From Halobacillus_A sp043497005 (GTDB lineage Bacteria > Bacillota > Bacilli > Bacillales > Halobacillaceae), in NCBI RefSeq assembly GCF_043497005.1, contig NZ_JBIEKE010000004.1, positions 62,001-126,000 of the forward strand: a DNA stretch of 64,000 nucleotides, written 5' to 3'. The notes below the pieces were generated by a model. That model had not been told where the DNA came from, did no database searches, and saw only the letters and a list, made by a program, of their open reading frames with translations. The stretch's first letter is position 1. Every line of letters starts with the position of its first letter. Both the position numbers and the translations under genes were made by a program. Positions 32,525-40,916 of the stretch are shown here, in pieces.

Positions 32525-33685
32525 TTATTCGTTTAATGCTTTACCTGCCAGCATCCGAAGCACAGCATCATCCATAGGCGGGTTATGCAATCCAGCTCTT
32601 ACATCACGATAATATTTTTCAAAAGGCTGATCTTTCGACAATCCTCTTCCCCCTGCAATGCGCATGGCAAGGTCTACAACTTCCACCGCCGCATTCGTTA
32701 CTGCCAATTTTACTGCAGCCAACTCCGGGCCCATGTGTTCTCGCTTTTCAGGCTCTTCGTCCCATTTTCTAGCAGTCGAATACATAAAACTATGAGCCTG
32801 CATAAGCTTCCATTCCATCGCGCCAATCTTATCCTGAATATGACTGACTTCAGAGATCGGTGTATCCAGACTATTAGGCTGAAAGTTTTTTGCAAAAGTA
32901 ATTGCATCCTTACGAGCAGCAACAGCAATTCCTAAATAACATGCAGGGATATGGAGCAGCCATCCTTTGGGAGATGGCTTTGCCTTACTTTTCATTTCCA
33001 CCAAATGATCCACACTAAGTTCAACATTCTCCAGAACTAAATCATCACTTGCTGTGCCGCGCATTCCTAACGTATCCCACGTCTTCTCCACTTTCACCCC
33101 AGGCTGATGACGGTCAATGATAAACCAGCCGATATCTTTCAATTCTTCTACGTAAGCAGAGACAATGTAATAGTCAAGATGATCAGCCATTGAAGTAAAC
33201 GTTTTGCGTCCATTCAAAATATAATGGTCACCTTTTTTCACAGCGTTTGTTTCAGGGATACCTCCTCTAGTCGGACTCCCCGTTGCTGGCTCTGTGGCTG
33301 CTCGATTAACAATCGCTTGATTTTCAATCACTTGCTGGGCTAGGTCCATAAAGTGATCCTTCGACCAACTCCTGTCTTCGCTCAATTCCATAATCACGCC
33401 GACGTGCCACCCTATAGATAGAGCAACCGATCCATCACCTTCAGCAATTTTTTCTTGTAAAAATAAAAATTCATATAACGATATACCCTCTCCTCCCAGG
33501 CGAAGAGGTAAACTTAAGGAAGGATAACCTTCTTGTTTAATGACTTTTAACGTTTGATGAGAAAAAATCGCTTCTAAATCGGTTTCCTCTAAGTGGGAAC
33601 GAGCTTCTTCAGCAATATTCTTTGCTTTTTCATAGAGACGCTCATGCCTCTCATTTCTTAACCATGAACGTATAAGATCACTCAT
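32525..33685 (-). CDS. ydbM: Acyl-CoA dehydrogenase family protein (YdbM-like)
   Basis: A 386-residue flavoenzyme. Typical parts are the helical N-domain (FLFLQEKIAEGDGSVALSIG), the FAD-binding mid-domain (NRAATEPATGSPTRGG, NGRKTFTSMADHLDYYIV, TWDTLGMRGTASDDLVLENV) and the C-terminal helices with MRIAGGRGLSKDQPFEKYYR followed by a dehydrogenase-like RAGLHNPP end. B. subtilis YdbM belongs to this branch. The substrate is not evident. ATG 33683-33685 follows AGGGAG; an ATG six codons earlier does not. Confidence 0.8.
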   Translation of the reverse strand: MSDLIRSWLRNERHERLYEKAKNIAEEARSHLEETDLEAIFSHQTLKVIKQEGYPSLSLPLRLGGEGISLYEFLFLQEKIAEGDGSVALSIGWHVGVIMELSEDRSWSKDHFMDLAQQVIENQAIVNRAATEPATGSPTRGGIPETNAVKKGDHYILNGRKTFTSMADHLDYYIVSAYVEELKDIGWFIIDRHQPGVKVEKTWDTLGMRGTASDDLVLENVELSVDHLVEMKSKAKPSPKGWLLHIPACYLGIAVAARKDAITFAKNFQPNSLDTPISEVSHIQDKIGAMEWKLMQAHSFMYSTARKWDEEPEKREHMGPELAAVKLAVTNAAVEVVDLAMRIAGGRGLSKDQPFEKYYRDVRAGLHNPPMDDAVLRMLAGKALNE

Positions 33686-33929
33686 CTTCTCACTCCCTTT
33701 CAAACACTCTATTTAAATCATACAAAAGCGATCGTAATAATGCGAATCATCCGTCTTTCATATACCATATCCCTTATTATGGGCATTAAAAATATCATTT
33801 ACTTAAAATTATGGCTTTTTCTTAACTTTTAGTGGGCAGATTTCTGTTTTGATATTCTTCTAAAAATAAAGGAATTTTCTTTCTGAAATAGAACTAATTA
33901 GTGATGAATTGAAGAAGGAGAGAATCTAT

Positions 33930-34306
33930 ATGAGCCACCCGATCTACCTTAAGATGAATACGGTTTTTGTTCATGTCTCCGACTTGACCCGATCCGTTCG
34001 ATGGTACAGTCAGTTGCTTGATCGCAGCTTTAAAGAAGAAGACGTAAGCGATCCCGTCTATACATTCTCTTATCACAACACACAAGCTTAACCCTGGATG
34101 CCGGCCCACCCGGCACTAATCCAAAAACTTTCGAACCGCTCCCTTACCCTCTCTTTAACATTTATACGGAAGACATTCAAAAAGCTTATTCATTTGCACA
34201 TATAAAGGGGCTGCGCATAGCAGCCCCCATCACTGAGTTTGAAGATTTATCCTTTTTCAATCTATATGATCCCGATCGAAATATCATCATGATTTGCAAC
34301 GGGTAA
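33930..34306 (+). pseudogene. VOC (glyoxalase-type) family protein, frameshifted
   Basis: ATG 33930 (GAAGGAG upstream) opens NTVFVHVSDLTRSVRWYSQL, then LLDRSFKEEDV, a normal VOC beginning, and stops at about 34091 after YHNTQA. In another frame LTLDAGPPGTNPKTFEPLPY, the metal-site region NIYTEDIQKAYSFA and the end SFFNLYDPDRNIIMICNG continue to a TAA at 34304-34306. Adding one T in the GCTTAACC run near 34090 restores a single 125-residue protein. It is thus a recent single-base frameshift or a sequence error. Confidence 0.85.
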
Positions 34307-34380
34307 CAAAAAAGTAAGCAATACAACTTTTTTGTCTAAAGAAAAAGAGTCGCTTTGTGGGGAGGATGAAAGCTGAAGAT

Positions 34381-34490
34381 TCACTTGGTCAAAATGACCA
34401 AGTTAGCTGAGGTCATGCCAGCGGCAAGCATCCAAGATTCGTGAGGCTCTTTAAGATTAGGTAAGACTTTTTCAGTGGCCTCAGCCGTTT
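34381..34490 (-). repeat. Dispersed repeat R2, copy 2
   Basis: The minus strand here matches 2001-2114 on the plus strand in the order GGCCACTGAAAAAGTC, CTAAT, AAAGAG, CTCACGAAT, GCTTGC, CCTCAGC and AACTTGGTCA. The closing stem is ACTTGGTC / GACCAAGT (34383-34403) with a 5-nt loop, shorter than in copy 1. Confidence 0.7.
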
Positions 34491-34514
34491 CCAACACAAA
34501 ATCTTCTCTACAAG

Positions 34515-34543
34515 CTGAAAAAGGGCGTCACCGCCCCTTTTCA
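34515..34543 (-). terminator. Terminator of ytvA
   Basis: The stem CTGAAAAAGGGCG / CGCCCCTTTTCAG with loop TCAC lies at the 3' end of the minus-strand ytvA gene. Confidence 0.75.
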
Positions 34544-34544
34544 G

Positions 34545-35339
34545 TTATCTAATATCCTCTAATGCTTGTTTAACGGAAGCATAGCTTTTTAATGACATTT
34601 CCTTAAAATCAGCATAGGGAGCACTTTGCATAGCGAAATTCGGTTTTACTCCTGTAAGTAAAAGCGTTGTTCCCATTAAGTCAAGAAGCTGATTTAATTG
34701 ATAGATACCTAAATGGATATCTTCATTAAACGTAAAAACAGCCGATAAGTCTAAAATCAAATAGTCTTCCTTCATTTCTTGCACGTGATGACTCACAGTT
34801 TCAAGCATTTGTTGTAAACGCTCTTCATCAACTGTGCCTATTAATGGCAGTATAGATATATTATCTTCTATTGGAACAATAGGAGTCGATAACCGTTTCA
34901 CTTCTGATAAATAGTGTTCAACGAGATTTTCAGCCTCTCGCCTTTGGGTAACATTCTGTTGAACCCCGACAAAAAATAATTGATCCACTTGCTTAATATG
35001 TACCGGGTAAATCTGCAGTTCATTCCAAAAAGGGGTACCGTCTTTTTTGTAGTTTAATATCTCGACCTGAACAAATTGAGAATTTGCTAAGCCCTCACGG
35101 ATTTTGCCTACAGCCCCAGGGTCTGTATCCTTTCCTTGCAAGAATCGACAATTATGCCCTAATATTTCTTCACTCTTGTACCCCACAAGTTCTTCAAACC
35201 CTCTGTTCACATAAATGATAGGGTTATCTTCCTGCTCTGGATCAGAAATAACAACCCCCGCACCCACATGGTCAATGGCAGCTTTTATAAATTCATTTTG
35301 CTGAATGTCTTCTAGTTTATCTAGCGAATGATAAAGCAT
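34545..35339 (-). CDS. ytvA: LOV-STAS blue-light photoreceptor (YtvA)
   Basis: A 264-residue photoreceptor that feeds light into the general stress (sigma-B stressosome) pathway in B. subtilis. The LOV domain spans about residues 12-130 and contains GHNCRFLQ, with Cys64 in the position that forms the flavin adduct; FVGVQQNVTQR closes it. The STAS domain occupies about 150-264 (IVPIEDNISILPLIGTVDEE, YLILDLSAVFTFNEDIHLGI). ATG 35337-35339 with GAGGGGA upstream gives a length close to the 261 residues of B. subtilis YtvA. It lies downstream of the broken nucleotidyltransferase gene. Confidence 0.93.
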   Translation of the reverse strand: MLYHSLDKLEDIQQNEFIKAAIDHVGAGVVISDPEQEDNPIIYVNRGFEELVGYKSEEILGHNCRFLQGKDTDPGAVGKIREGLANSQFVQVEILNYKKDGTPFWNELQIYPVHIKQVDQLFFVGVQQNVTQRREAENLVEHYLSEVKRLSTPIVPIEDNISILPLIGTVDEERLQQMLETVSHHVQEMKEDYLILDLSAVFTFNEDIHLGIYQLNQLLDLMGTTLLLTGVKPNFAMQSAPYADFKEMSLKSYASVKQALEDIR

Positions 35340-35405
35340 ATGTCCAATCCCCTCTAGAGAAATATAATTACTATCATAATAAAATGAACAAACGAAAATT
35401 TCCAA

Positions 35406-35978
35406 TCAAACGTCACTTTCCCAAGGGACGATCTTAAGCATCGGCCAGCGCTGCATCCACTTTAGAGCTTTACTCTCGTAGACTTGTCTAGTAACCAGTT
35501 TTTTATTAGGGCGTACCACCATATCAAATAAATCTTGTAATCCATAAGGGGCGTATATGGTATACTGCCCGCTTACCCTTTTCACCCCTACAGCCGATGC
35601 CGTAGTAGGCCACGTATCAATGGCATGCTCTACCGTTTGATAAGGTTTTATTTCTTTTCCAAACTTATCCTCATACCACAAGTGGACACGCGCTTCATTC
35701 GTGACATCTATAGAAAAAGGAAGGTCGTGTAATGCTTCTCTCAACTTTAACTCACAAGCCTTCTCTTTTTCCCCACTAAGATCGGAAGAGTTATGATAGA
35801 CAATATCTATATCGCCAATTCCATATCCTTGAGGACTCCCGCTTAATTCATTCCATACCGTTTGCGTAATTCAACCGGCACCAATTTAATAGTGGCTAAA
35901 CTCTCCATCAACTTTCTGAAAAACCTCTTGTAGAAAGTCAGTACGTCTCACTATGTTGGCTAATCTTGAGTTAAGCAT
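35406..35978 (-). pseudogene. Nucleotidyltransferase-6 family (DUF925-type) gene with two nonsense codons
   Basis: From ATG 35976-35978 one frame runs through LNSRLANIVRRTDFLQEVFQ, DGEFSHY, stop TAA, IGAG, stop TGA, ITQTVWNELSGSPQGYGIGD, IDIVYHN and onward without shift into REALHDLPFSIDVTNEARVH, HAIDTWPTTASAVGVKR and IYAPYGLQDLFDMVVRPN to the end. The GAG-x-ITQTVWN and GIGDIDIVY parts are the catalytic region of NTP_transf_6 proteins. The two in-frame stops fall in that N-terminal part, so the gene is inactive unless both are sequence errors. It overlaps the end of the LysR gene by 8 bases. Confidence 0.85.
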
Positions 35979-36837
35979 TATTGCCCCCTCTCCACGAATC
36001 ACTCGTAAGTAAATGAATAAAAGCTTTTACTTGTGGAAGACCGCTCGTTTCTTCATAAAAACATACCCATGTTTTTCGATTCATCGGCTGACCGTTTATG
36101 TATAAGGGCAGATGGGGCAGCTTCCATAGTTCTTCTGCTGCGATACTCTTTGGTAATACGGTCATTCCTAGGCCGGTCACCATTAACTGTTTAGCCGTTT
36201 CAAATTGATCAACTTTCATCGTACGTCTGTATTTAATCTTATTTTGCTGCAGCATCCACTCTTCTACAAGCTTTTGATAATCGGCATCTGTTTTAAATTC
36301 TATAAAGGGACGCTCAGATTTCCCATCTAATTTAACGGTATCAAATAAATATAACGGATCATCAAACAACTCATAGCATTTGTATCCTTTTAAAGGCTCC
36401 CCTCTAACGATGGTGACGTGAAAGTCTCTTGCTGTATGTTTAATCTCCGCACTTGCTCCTGTGACAAGATCAATTTTAACGTCCGGATAAGTGGTCGTGT
36501 ACCTTTGTAAAATGTGCGGCAAATAGTGCTGACTGACAAGTGATGACACCCCTAAAGAAAGTGTACCTCTCACTGACTCATTTTTGCGCAGCAATTGATT
36601 ATGTAACTTTGTTTCAGCTTCGAGCAAAGCGGAAGCATGCTCCAACACCACCTCTCCCTCTGGAGTGAGGACTAATCCTTTTGAGGTGCGGATAAAAACT
36701 TCCGCTCCTAAATATTCTTCAATATATTTTAAACGCTGAGTAACTGCCGGCTGAGAAATCAAGACATTCCTCGCCGTCTCTCGAATCGTTTTATAATTGT
36801 GCAAGTGTACGAGCAGCTGATAGTCTTCTAGTTTCAT
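35971..36837 (-). CDS. LysR-family transcriptional regulator
   Basis: A 288-residue regulator. The winged helix-turn-helix occupies residues about 1-60 (TIRETARNVLISQPAVTQRL, YIEEYLGAEVFIRTSKGLVL); the co-inducer domain follows (TLSLGVSSLVSQHYLPHILQ). It is divergent from an MFS transporter gene 105 bases away, the standard arrangement in which a LysR protein controls its neighbour. The AT-rich gap (36838-36942) would carry its site. The effector is unknown. Confidence 0.9.
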   Translation of the reverse strand: MKLEDYQLLVHLHNYKTIRETARNVLISQPAVTQRLKYIEEYLGAEVFIRTSKGLVLTPEGEVVLEHASALLEAETKLHNQLLRKNESVRGTLSLGVSSLVSQHYLPHILQRYTTTYPDVKIDLVTGASAEIKHTARDFHVTIVRGEPLKGYKCYELFDDPLYLFDTVKLDGKSERPFIEFKTDADYQKLVEEWMLQQNKIKYRRTMKVDQFETAKQLMVTGLGMTVLPKSIAAEELWKLPHLPLYINGQPMNRKTWVCFYEETSGLPQVKAFIHLLTSDSWRGGNNA

Positions 36838-36942
36838 ATCTTACCTCCGATTAGATTTTCTTATCAATTTTAATTATAAATTAATATTATTTTTATCACA
36901 GTATGAAGAGTATGATAAAGATAACTAGATTGAGGTGAGCCT

Positions 36943-38151
36943 ATGAATCAGAACAACACTCGTAAATTATTAGTTGGATACTTTGCCTATGAATGCGGGA
37001 GGGCTATGTATTTTGTCCTCGTCACATGGTTTTTATTTCAATGGACTGAAAACGCCCTGTATACGGGGTTGTTTGTAAGTTTCGGTTTTATTCCAGGTTT
37101 GTTTTCAAACATCATTTTCGGCGTCCTAGTTGATCGTTATAATCGTAAAACATTAGCTAGTCTAGCAGGGCTCCTAAGTATCTTCGTTCTTATTATGTTG
37201 TGGTCAGCTTTTTTATTGGATTGGATTAACCCGTGGGGCGTAATCATCACTCATATGTTCCTGCAGACTACAGGTTCGCTTTTTCGGCCATCTTTACAAG
37301 CGTTAGTGGCGGAAGTATTCAAACCAGAAGAGCTTCCAAGAATCTTTTCACTTTCTGGATCAGCCACCATTTCCGGCAGTTTAACTGGAGCAGGGCTGGG
37401 CGGGGTTTTTTCAAGCTTTCTCCCTATTTCTCTCGCCTTGTTCATCGTTATTATTTTCTATCTGGCAGCATCTTTAATGATTTATCTCCTAAATTATAAG
37501 CCGCTTTTTGAACGGAAAGATGAGGAGCACTCGCAATTCTTCAAGGAAATTCATTCCGGCTTTAAATATTTACATGAGCACCGTATGCTCTACGGTTTAT
37601 TCGTCATGATGATGCTCGGGCAGTTAACTTTTCATACTACTCTTGGATTTTTATCCGTTTACACGAGTGAACATTTACAGAGATCTGCTTTAGTCTATGG
37701 TTCATTAGACGTAACTTTCTCTATTGGAGGAATAGCCGCTGGAATTCTTGGAGCCTGGTGGTGGAGAAGAATGCAAAACCGCATGGCTGTTTATGCCATG
37801 TTCACTATGGCAGCGGGGTTAGGGATGCTGGGTTTCTTTCAAAACATAGGAGTGGTGTTTACTGGCATTCTTTTAATCGGTGCTGGTACCTCCATCGTAC
37901 GAGCTCTATTGCAATCGGTTCAGCAAATAGCTACGGATCGTGCGTTTCATGGTAGAATGGCAAGTTTTCGAATGTTATGTAACCAGTCTTCCGTAGTTAT
38001 TACAGGCCCTCTATTTGGATGGATCGCCAATGAAAATGGAGCTAACTTTGTTTTTTTACTCCTGTTGATCCCCGTGGTTTTTGGACTAATATGGTCCTGG
38101 TTCCAATCTAAGCACCCGCAGTTCATCGAAATAACTTCAAAAACCGCATGA
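36943..38151 (+). CDS. MFS transporter
   Basis: A 402-residue transporter with about twelve membrane helices. The helix 2-3 loop GVLVDRYNRKTLAS is the MFS motif G-x3-D-R-x-x-R-K. FRPSLQALVAEVFKPEELPR and the symmetric second half place it in the MFS_3/enterobactin-exporter-like branch. The substrate is unknown. GAGGTGA lies before the ATG. It is likely controlled by the divergent LysR protein. A hairpin terminator starts at its stop codon. Confidence 0.9.
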   Translation: MNQNNTRKLLVGYFAYECGRAMYFVLVTWFLFQWTENALYTGLFVSFGFIPGLFSNIIFGVLVDRYNRKTLASLAGLLSIFVLIMLWSAFLLDWINPWGVIITHMFLQTTGSLFRPSLQALVAEVFKPEELPRIFSLSGSATISGSLTGAGLGGVFSSFLPISLALFIVIIFYLAASLMIYLLNYKPLFERKDEEHSQFFKEIHSGFKYLHEHRMLYGLFVMMMLGQLTFHTTLGFLSVYTSEHLQRSALVYGSLDVTFSIGGIAAGILGAWWWRRMQNRMAVYAMFTMAAGLGMLGFFQNIGVVFTGILLIGAGTSIVRALLQSVQQIATDRAFHGRMASFRMLCNQSSVVITGPLFGWIANENGANFVFLLLLIPVVFGLIWSWFQSKHPQFIEITSKTA

Positions 38152-38187
38152 CAACAAGGTATGTTTAAAACATACCTTGTTGTTTTC
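38151..38187. terminator. Terminator after the MFS gene
   Basis: A 13-bp perfect stem (ACAACAAGGTATG / CATACCTTGTTGT) followed by TTTTC. Confidence 0.8.
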
Positions 38188-38224
38188 ATGTATAAAGATA
38201 CCGCTAAGCCTCTCGTTTTCTATC

Positions 38225-38317
38225 TTATCTCGCTTCTTCCTTAGGTGTCTTATAAACCTTTTCAACCTCAACTCCCAGTGTCTTCAGATAATCGACGATC
38301 TGGTCTAGGCTTTTCAT
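38225..38317 (-). CDS. Small protein, 30 aa
   Basis: From ATG 38315-38317, with GAGGTGA upstream, the frame reads KSLDQIVDYLKTLGVEVEKV then YKTPKEEAR. This is a single amphipathic helix with a basic-acidic tail. The ribosome binding site and isolated location support translation. No family is recognised. The remainder of 38152-38466 shows no other gene. Confidence 0.45.
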   Translation of the reverse strand: MKSLDQIVDYLKTLGVEVEKVYKTPKEEAR

Positions 38318-38466
38318 AATTTCACCTCAATGTAATGTTAGGATGACTTAAAAATCTCTATGGCTTATTTACGAATGACTTACTTACTTTGTTTCATATT
38401 CTCTAATCTAACCATACCCCAGATTTCATTATTGTATTCAATTTCAAGCATATTTACACAGTTTTT

Positions 38467-39366
38467 TTACAATTGCTCGTCAAAAGGGTGTTGTTCTTTC
38501 ACCAGCTCAATGAAAACAGAAACATTCTTTGAAATTTCTTTCTCATTGCCAGGAATAACGTAGGAAAAGAAGCGGGTAGCAGACTTAATAAATGGCAGAG
38601 GATAGATTAGCTCTTTAGAATCAGAATGCTCTGCAACTGTCTTTGAAATAATAGATAAACCTAGTCCTTGTTTTACTCCTTGAATCACACCGTGGTTGCT
38701 GCCGATCGTAATTAGTTTACCCGGGCGGATATTGTAGCTGTCCCACAAAGACTCCATAACATCTCTCGTACCTGAACCACGTTCCCGACATATCCACGTT
38801 TGATCTTGCAGCTCTTTAAAGTTCCCATCTTTTCTATGACGTAACGGATGTTCTGCAGGTACGACAACCACCATCTCATCTTCCATAAAAGGATGGGGCG
38901 ATAGATCTTTTTGCTTCACTTGTCCCTCTATCAACCCAATATCCAGTTCATGCAGCTGAACCTCCTGGTTGATGTGCTCAGTGTTTTTAATCGCTACATT
39001 AAGTTCTACATCCGGATATAAATCACTAAAGGTTTTCAGCAAAGAAGGTAAAACATATTCTCCAACTGTATAGCTCGCTCCTATTCGAATTTCCCCTCTC
39101 AGCTGATGGTGAAATTCGTAAACTTCAGTGCGCGCTTTATCCAGCAGAGCGAGAATTTGTTTTGCTCTCTGGTAAACAATGTCGCCTGTATACGTAATTT
39201 GAAATCGTTTAGGTGTACGATCAATTAAGGTCGTCTGGAAATGCTCTTCCAGACTTTTAATATGGAAGCTTACTGTAGGCTGAGACAGGTTCAGCTGTTG
39301 AGAAGCCTTAGTAAAACTCTCGAGTTCAATAACTTTTACAAAAGTCTGCAATGATTCTATATCCAT
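38467..39366 (-). CDS. LysR-family regulator (CysL/YwfK-like)
   Basis: A regulator of 299 residues from ATG 39364-39366. The helix-turn-helix is SFTKASQQLNLSQPTVSFHI, followed by LEEHFQTTLIDRTPKRFQIT; the effector domain begins RGEIRIGASYTVGEYVLPSL. It has the CysB/CysL type of ligand loop (CRERGSGTRDVMES). It is divergent from a YeiH-family gene, a pairing seen widely with CysL/YeiE-like regulators. No strong ribosome binding site was seen at either possible start (39366 or 39405). Confidence 0.86.
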   Translation of the reverse strand: MDIESLQTFVKVIELESFTKASQQLNLSQPTVSFHIKSLEEHFQTTLIDRTPKRFQITYTGDIVYQRAKQILALLDKARTEVYEFHHQLRGEIRIGASYTVGEYVLPSLLKTFSDLYPDVELNVAIKNTEHINQEVQLHELDIGLIEGQVKQKDLSPHPFMEDEMVVVVPAEHPLRHRKDGNFKELQDQTWICRERGSGTRDVMESLWDSYNIRPGKLITIGSNHGVIQGVKQGLGLSIISKTVAEHSDSKELIYPLPFIKSATRFFSYVIPGNEKEISKNVSVFIELVKEQHPFDEQL

Positions 39367-39390
39367 CGTTTCAGTCCATTCATTTAAATT

Positions 39391-39409
39391 ATTAATGATT
39401 ATCATTATA
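39391..39409. promoter_or_regulatory. Fur-box-like palindrome between lysR and yeiH-like genes
   Basis: ATTAATGATTATCATTATA agrees with the 19-base Fur consensus GATAATGATTATCATTATC at 16 positions. It lies in the divergent intergenic region, so it could serve either gene. A LysR T-N11-A site would also be palindromic and AT-rich. Confidence 0.5.
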
Positions 39410-39480
39410 AAGTTTTATTTTACTAATCACCATAGCGCTCGTATAGTGGTTTTTATATAAGAACGAAAAGGTAGGATATT

Positions 39481-40479
39481 ATGTCTTTTATTAATAAATC
39501 GCACCAATCCTTATTCCTTGGTATAGTTTTTACATTCTCAATTGCAGGGATTGGTTTTTTTCTGGCTTTTCTACCCGTTTTCCATCAAATCGGACCCTTA
39601 TCCGCCGCCATTTTACTCGCAGTGGTCTACCGGCACTTTTTCGGATTTCCCATTTCTTTAAATGAAGGCATTCAATTCTCTGCAAAACAATTATTAAGGT
39701 TGGCGATCATACTATTCGGTTTAAAGTTAAATATACATGTCATTATCGAAGAAGGTATTTCCTTACTCTTTCGCGATTTGATAGTGATCCTGTTCAGCAT
39801 CGGGACTATGATGTTCCTCGCAAGGTTGATAAAAGCAGATCATTCTCTTTCTTTACTGCTTGGCATAGGAACTGGGGTTTGCGGAGCATCTGCAGTTGCT
39901 GCTGTTTCTCCTATATTAAAAGCGAAGGAAGAGGATACGGCACTAAGTGCCGGCATAATTTCTTTAATTGGTACCGGCTTTGCTATTATTTACGTCCTCC
40001 TTCGCCCATTTCTACCTATGGATGCTGAAAGTTATGGAATGTGGTCTGGACTTAGTTTGCATGAAGTTGCTCATGTGGTCTTAGCAGGGGAACCAGCAGG
40101 AGAAGAAGGGTTAGCGATGGCCCTGCTCGGTAAACTCGGACGTGTATTTCTACTCGTACCACTCTGCCTTTTGTTGATGACGGTAATGAAGCGAAAATAT
40201 CAAACCAGCTCTAATCAACCCGTGCCATTTCCCTGGTTTTTAGTTGGATTTCTAGTCATGAGTGTAATCGGAAGCTTTATTTTTGGTACTTATATCACTG
40301 TCTCCACCTCATTCTTAGAGGGCATTTCTACTGCCACATCGTTCATTCTTACGATGGCTATGGCTGCTCTGGGATTGAATGTAAGTCTGCACGATGTAAA
40401 AGATCGTGCTTTAAAACCCATTACAGCAGTGATTGTTACGTCAATCTTGTTAAGTATCGTAACCTTTTTTATAATTTGA
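39481..40479 (+). CDS. YeiH-family (UPF0324) putative sulfate/anion exporter
   Basis: A 332-residue protein with about ten membrane helices. Family marks are LRLAIILFGLKLNIHVIIEE, LLGIGTGVCGASAVAAVSPI and SLHEVAHVVLAG with a membrane His, and TMAMAALGLNVSLHDVKDRA near the end. The family is annotated as putative sulfate exporters; direct proof is scarce. The regulator gene is divergent from it. A weak AAAGGTAGG site lies before the ATG. Confidence 0.9.
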   Translation: MSFINKSHQSLFLGIVFTFSIAGIGFFLAFLPVFHQIGPLSAAILLAVVYRHFFGFPISLNEGIQFSAKQLLRLAIILFGLKLNIHVIIEEGISLLFRDLIVILFSIGTMMFLARLIKADHSLSLLLGIGTGVCGASAVAAVSPILKAKEEDTALSAGIISLIGTGFAIIYVLLRPFLPMDAESYGMWSGLSLHEVAHVVLAGEPAGEEGLAMALLGKLGRVFLLVPLCLLLMTVMKRKYQTSSNQPVPFPWFLVGFLVMSVIGSFIFGTYITVSTSFLEGISTATSFILTMAMAALGLNVSLHDVKDRALKPITAVIVTSILLSIVTFFII

Positions 40480-40488
40480 TAATGATAA

Positions 40489-40749
40489 CTATAATTTTCT
40501 GGTCCCCATGATGACCGAAACGAAAGCAAATACTAGTAGAAAAAAAGCTAATAGACCATATGCGCCTCCTTCAAAACCTCTTATTTGAACAAATCCTATG
40601 TAAAACAAAATCAAAGCTGCCACCGCAGTTAATAGACCAGGGATCAAACGTACGATAAAAGGAAGTGCTGACTTTCTCAGCCACCACATTAAAACTATTA
40701 CAAGCACTCCAATGACCGTTGCCATAAGAAGCGGTCCTCCTACCATCAT
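40489..40749 (-). CDS. Small three-helix membrane protein, 86 aa
   Basis: From ATG 40747-40749 (GGGAGG at seven bases) the protein has 86 residues with three hydrophobic helices (LLMATVIGVLVIVLMWWL, LIPGLLTAVAALILFYIGF, YGLLAFFLLVFAFVSVIMG) and a short basic end. An ATG eight codons upstream overlaps the ribosome binding site. The family is not recognised. The start of yeiH's 3' neighbour region overlaps nothing. Confidence 0.65.
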   Translation of the reverse strand: MMVGGPLLMATVIGVLVIVLMWWLRKSALPFIVRLIPGLLTAVAALILFYIGFVQIRGFEGGAYGLLAFFLLVFAFVSVIMGTRKL

Positions 40750-40857
40750 GTATTTACCTCCCTCTGCAAGCAAATTTATGAAATTTTCAATATACTCTCT
40801 TCATTTATTTTAACATAAATTCCCTTATTTTCTTTTTTTGTCTTAAGTCATTTACCA

Positions 40858-40900
40858 TGAAAAAAGAGTATGAATCGACGAGATACATACTCTTTATCTT
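40858..40900 (-). terminator. Terminator of the AI-2E transporter gene
   Basis: The stem AAAGAGTATG / CATACTCTTT with a T-run on the minus strand lies just past the stop codon. Confidence 0.75.
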
Positions 40901-40916
40901 TTGCTGACTAAAGCTT

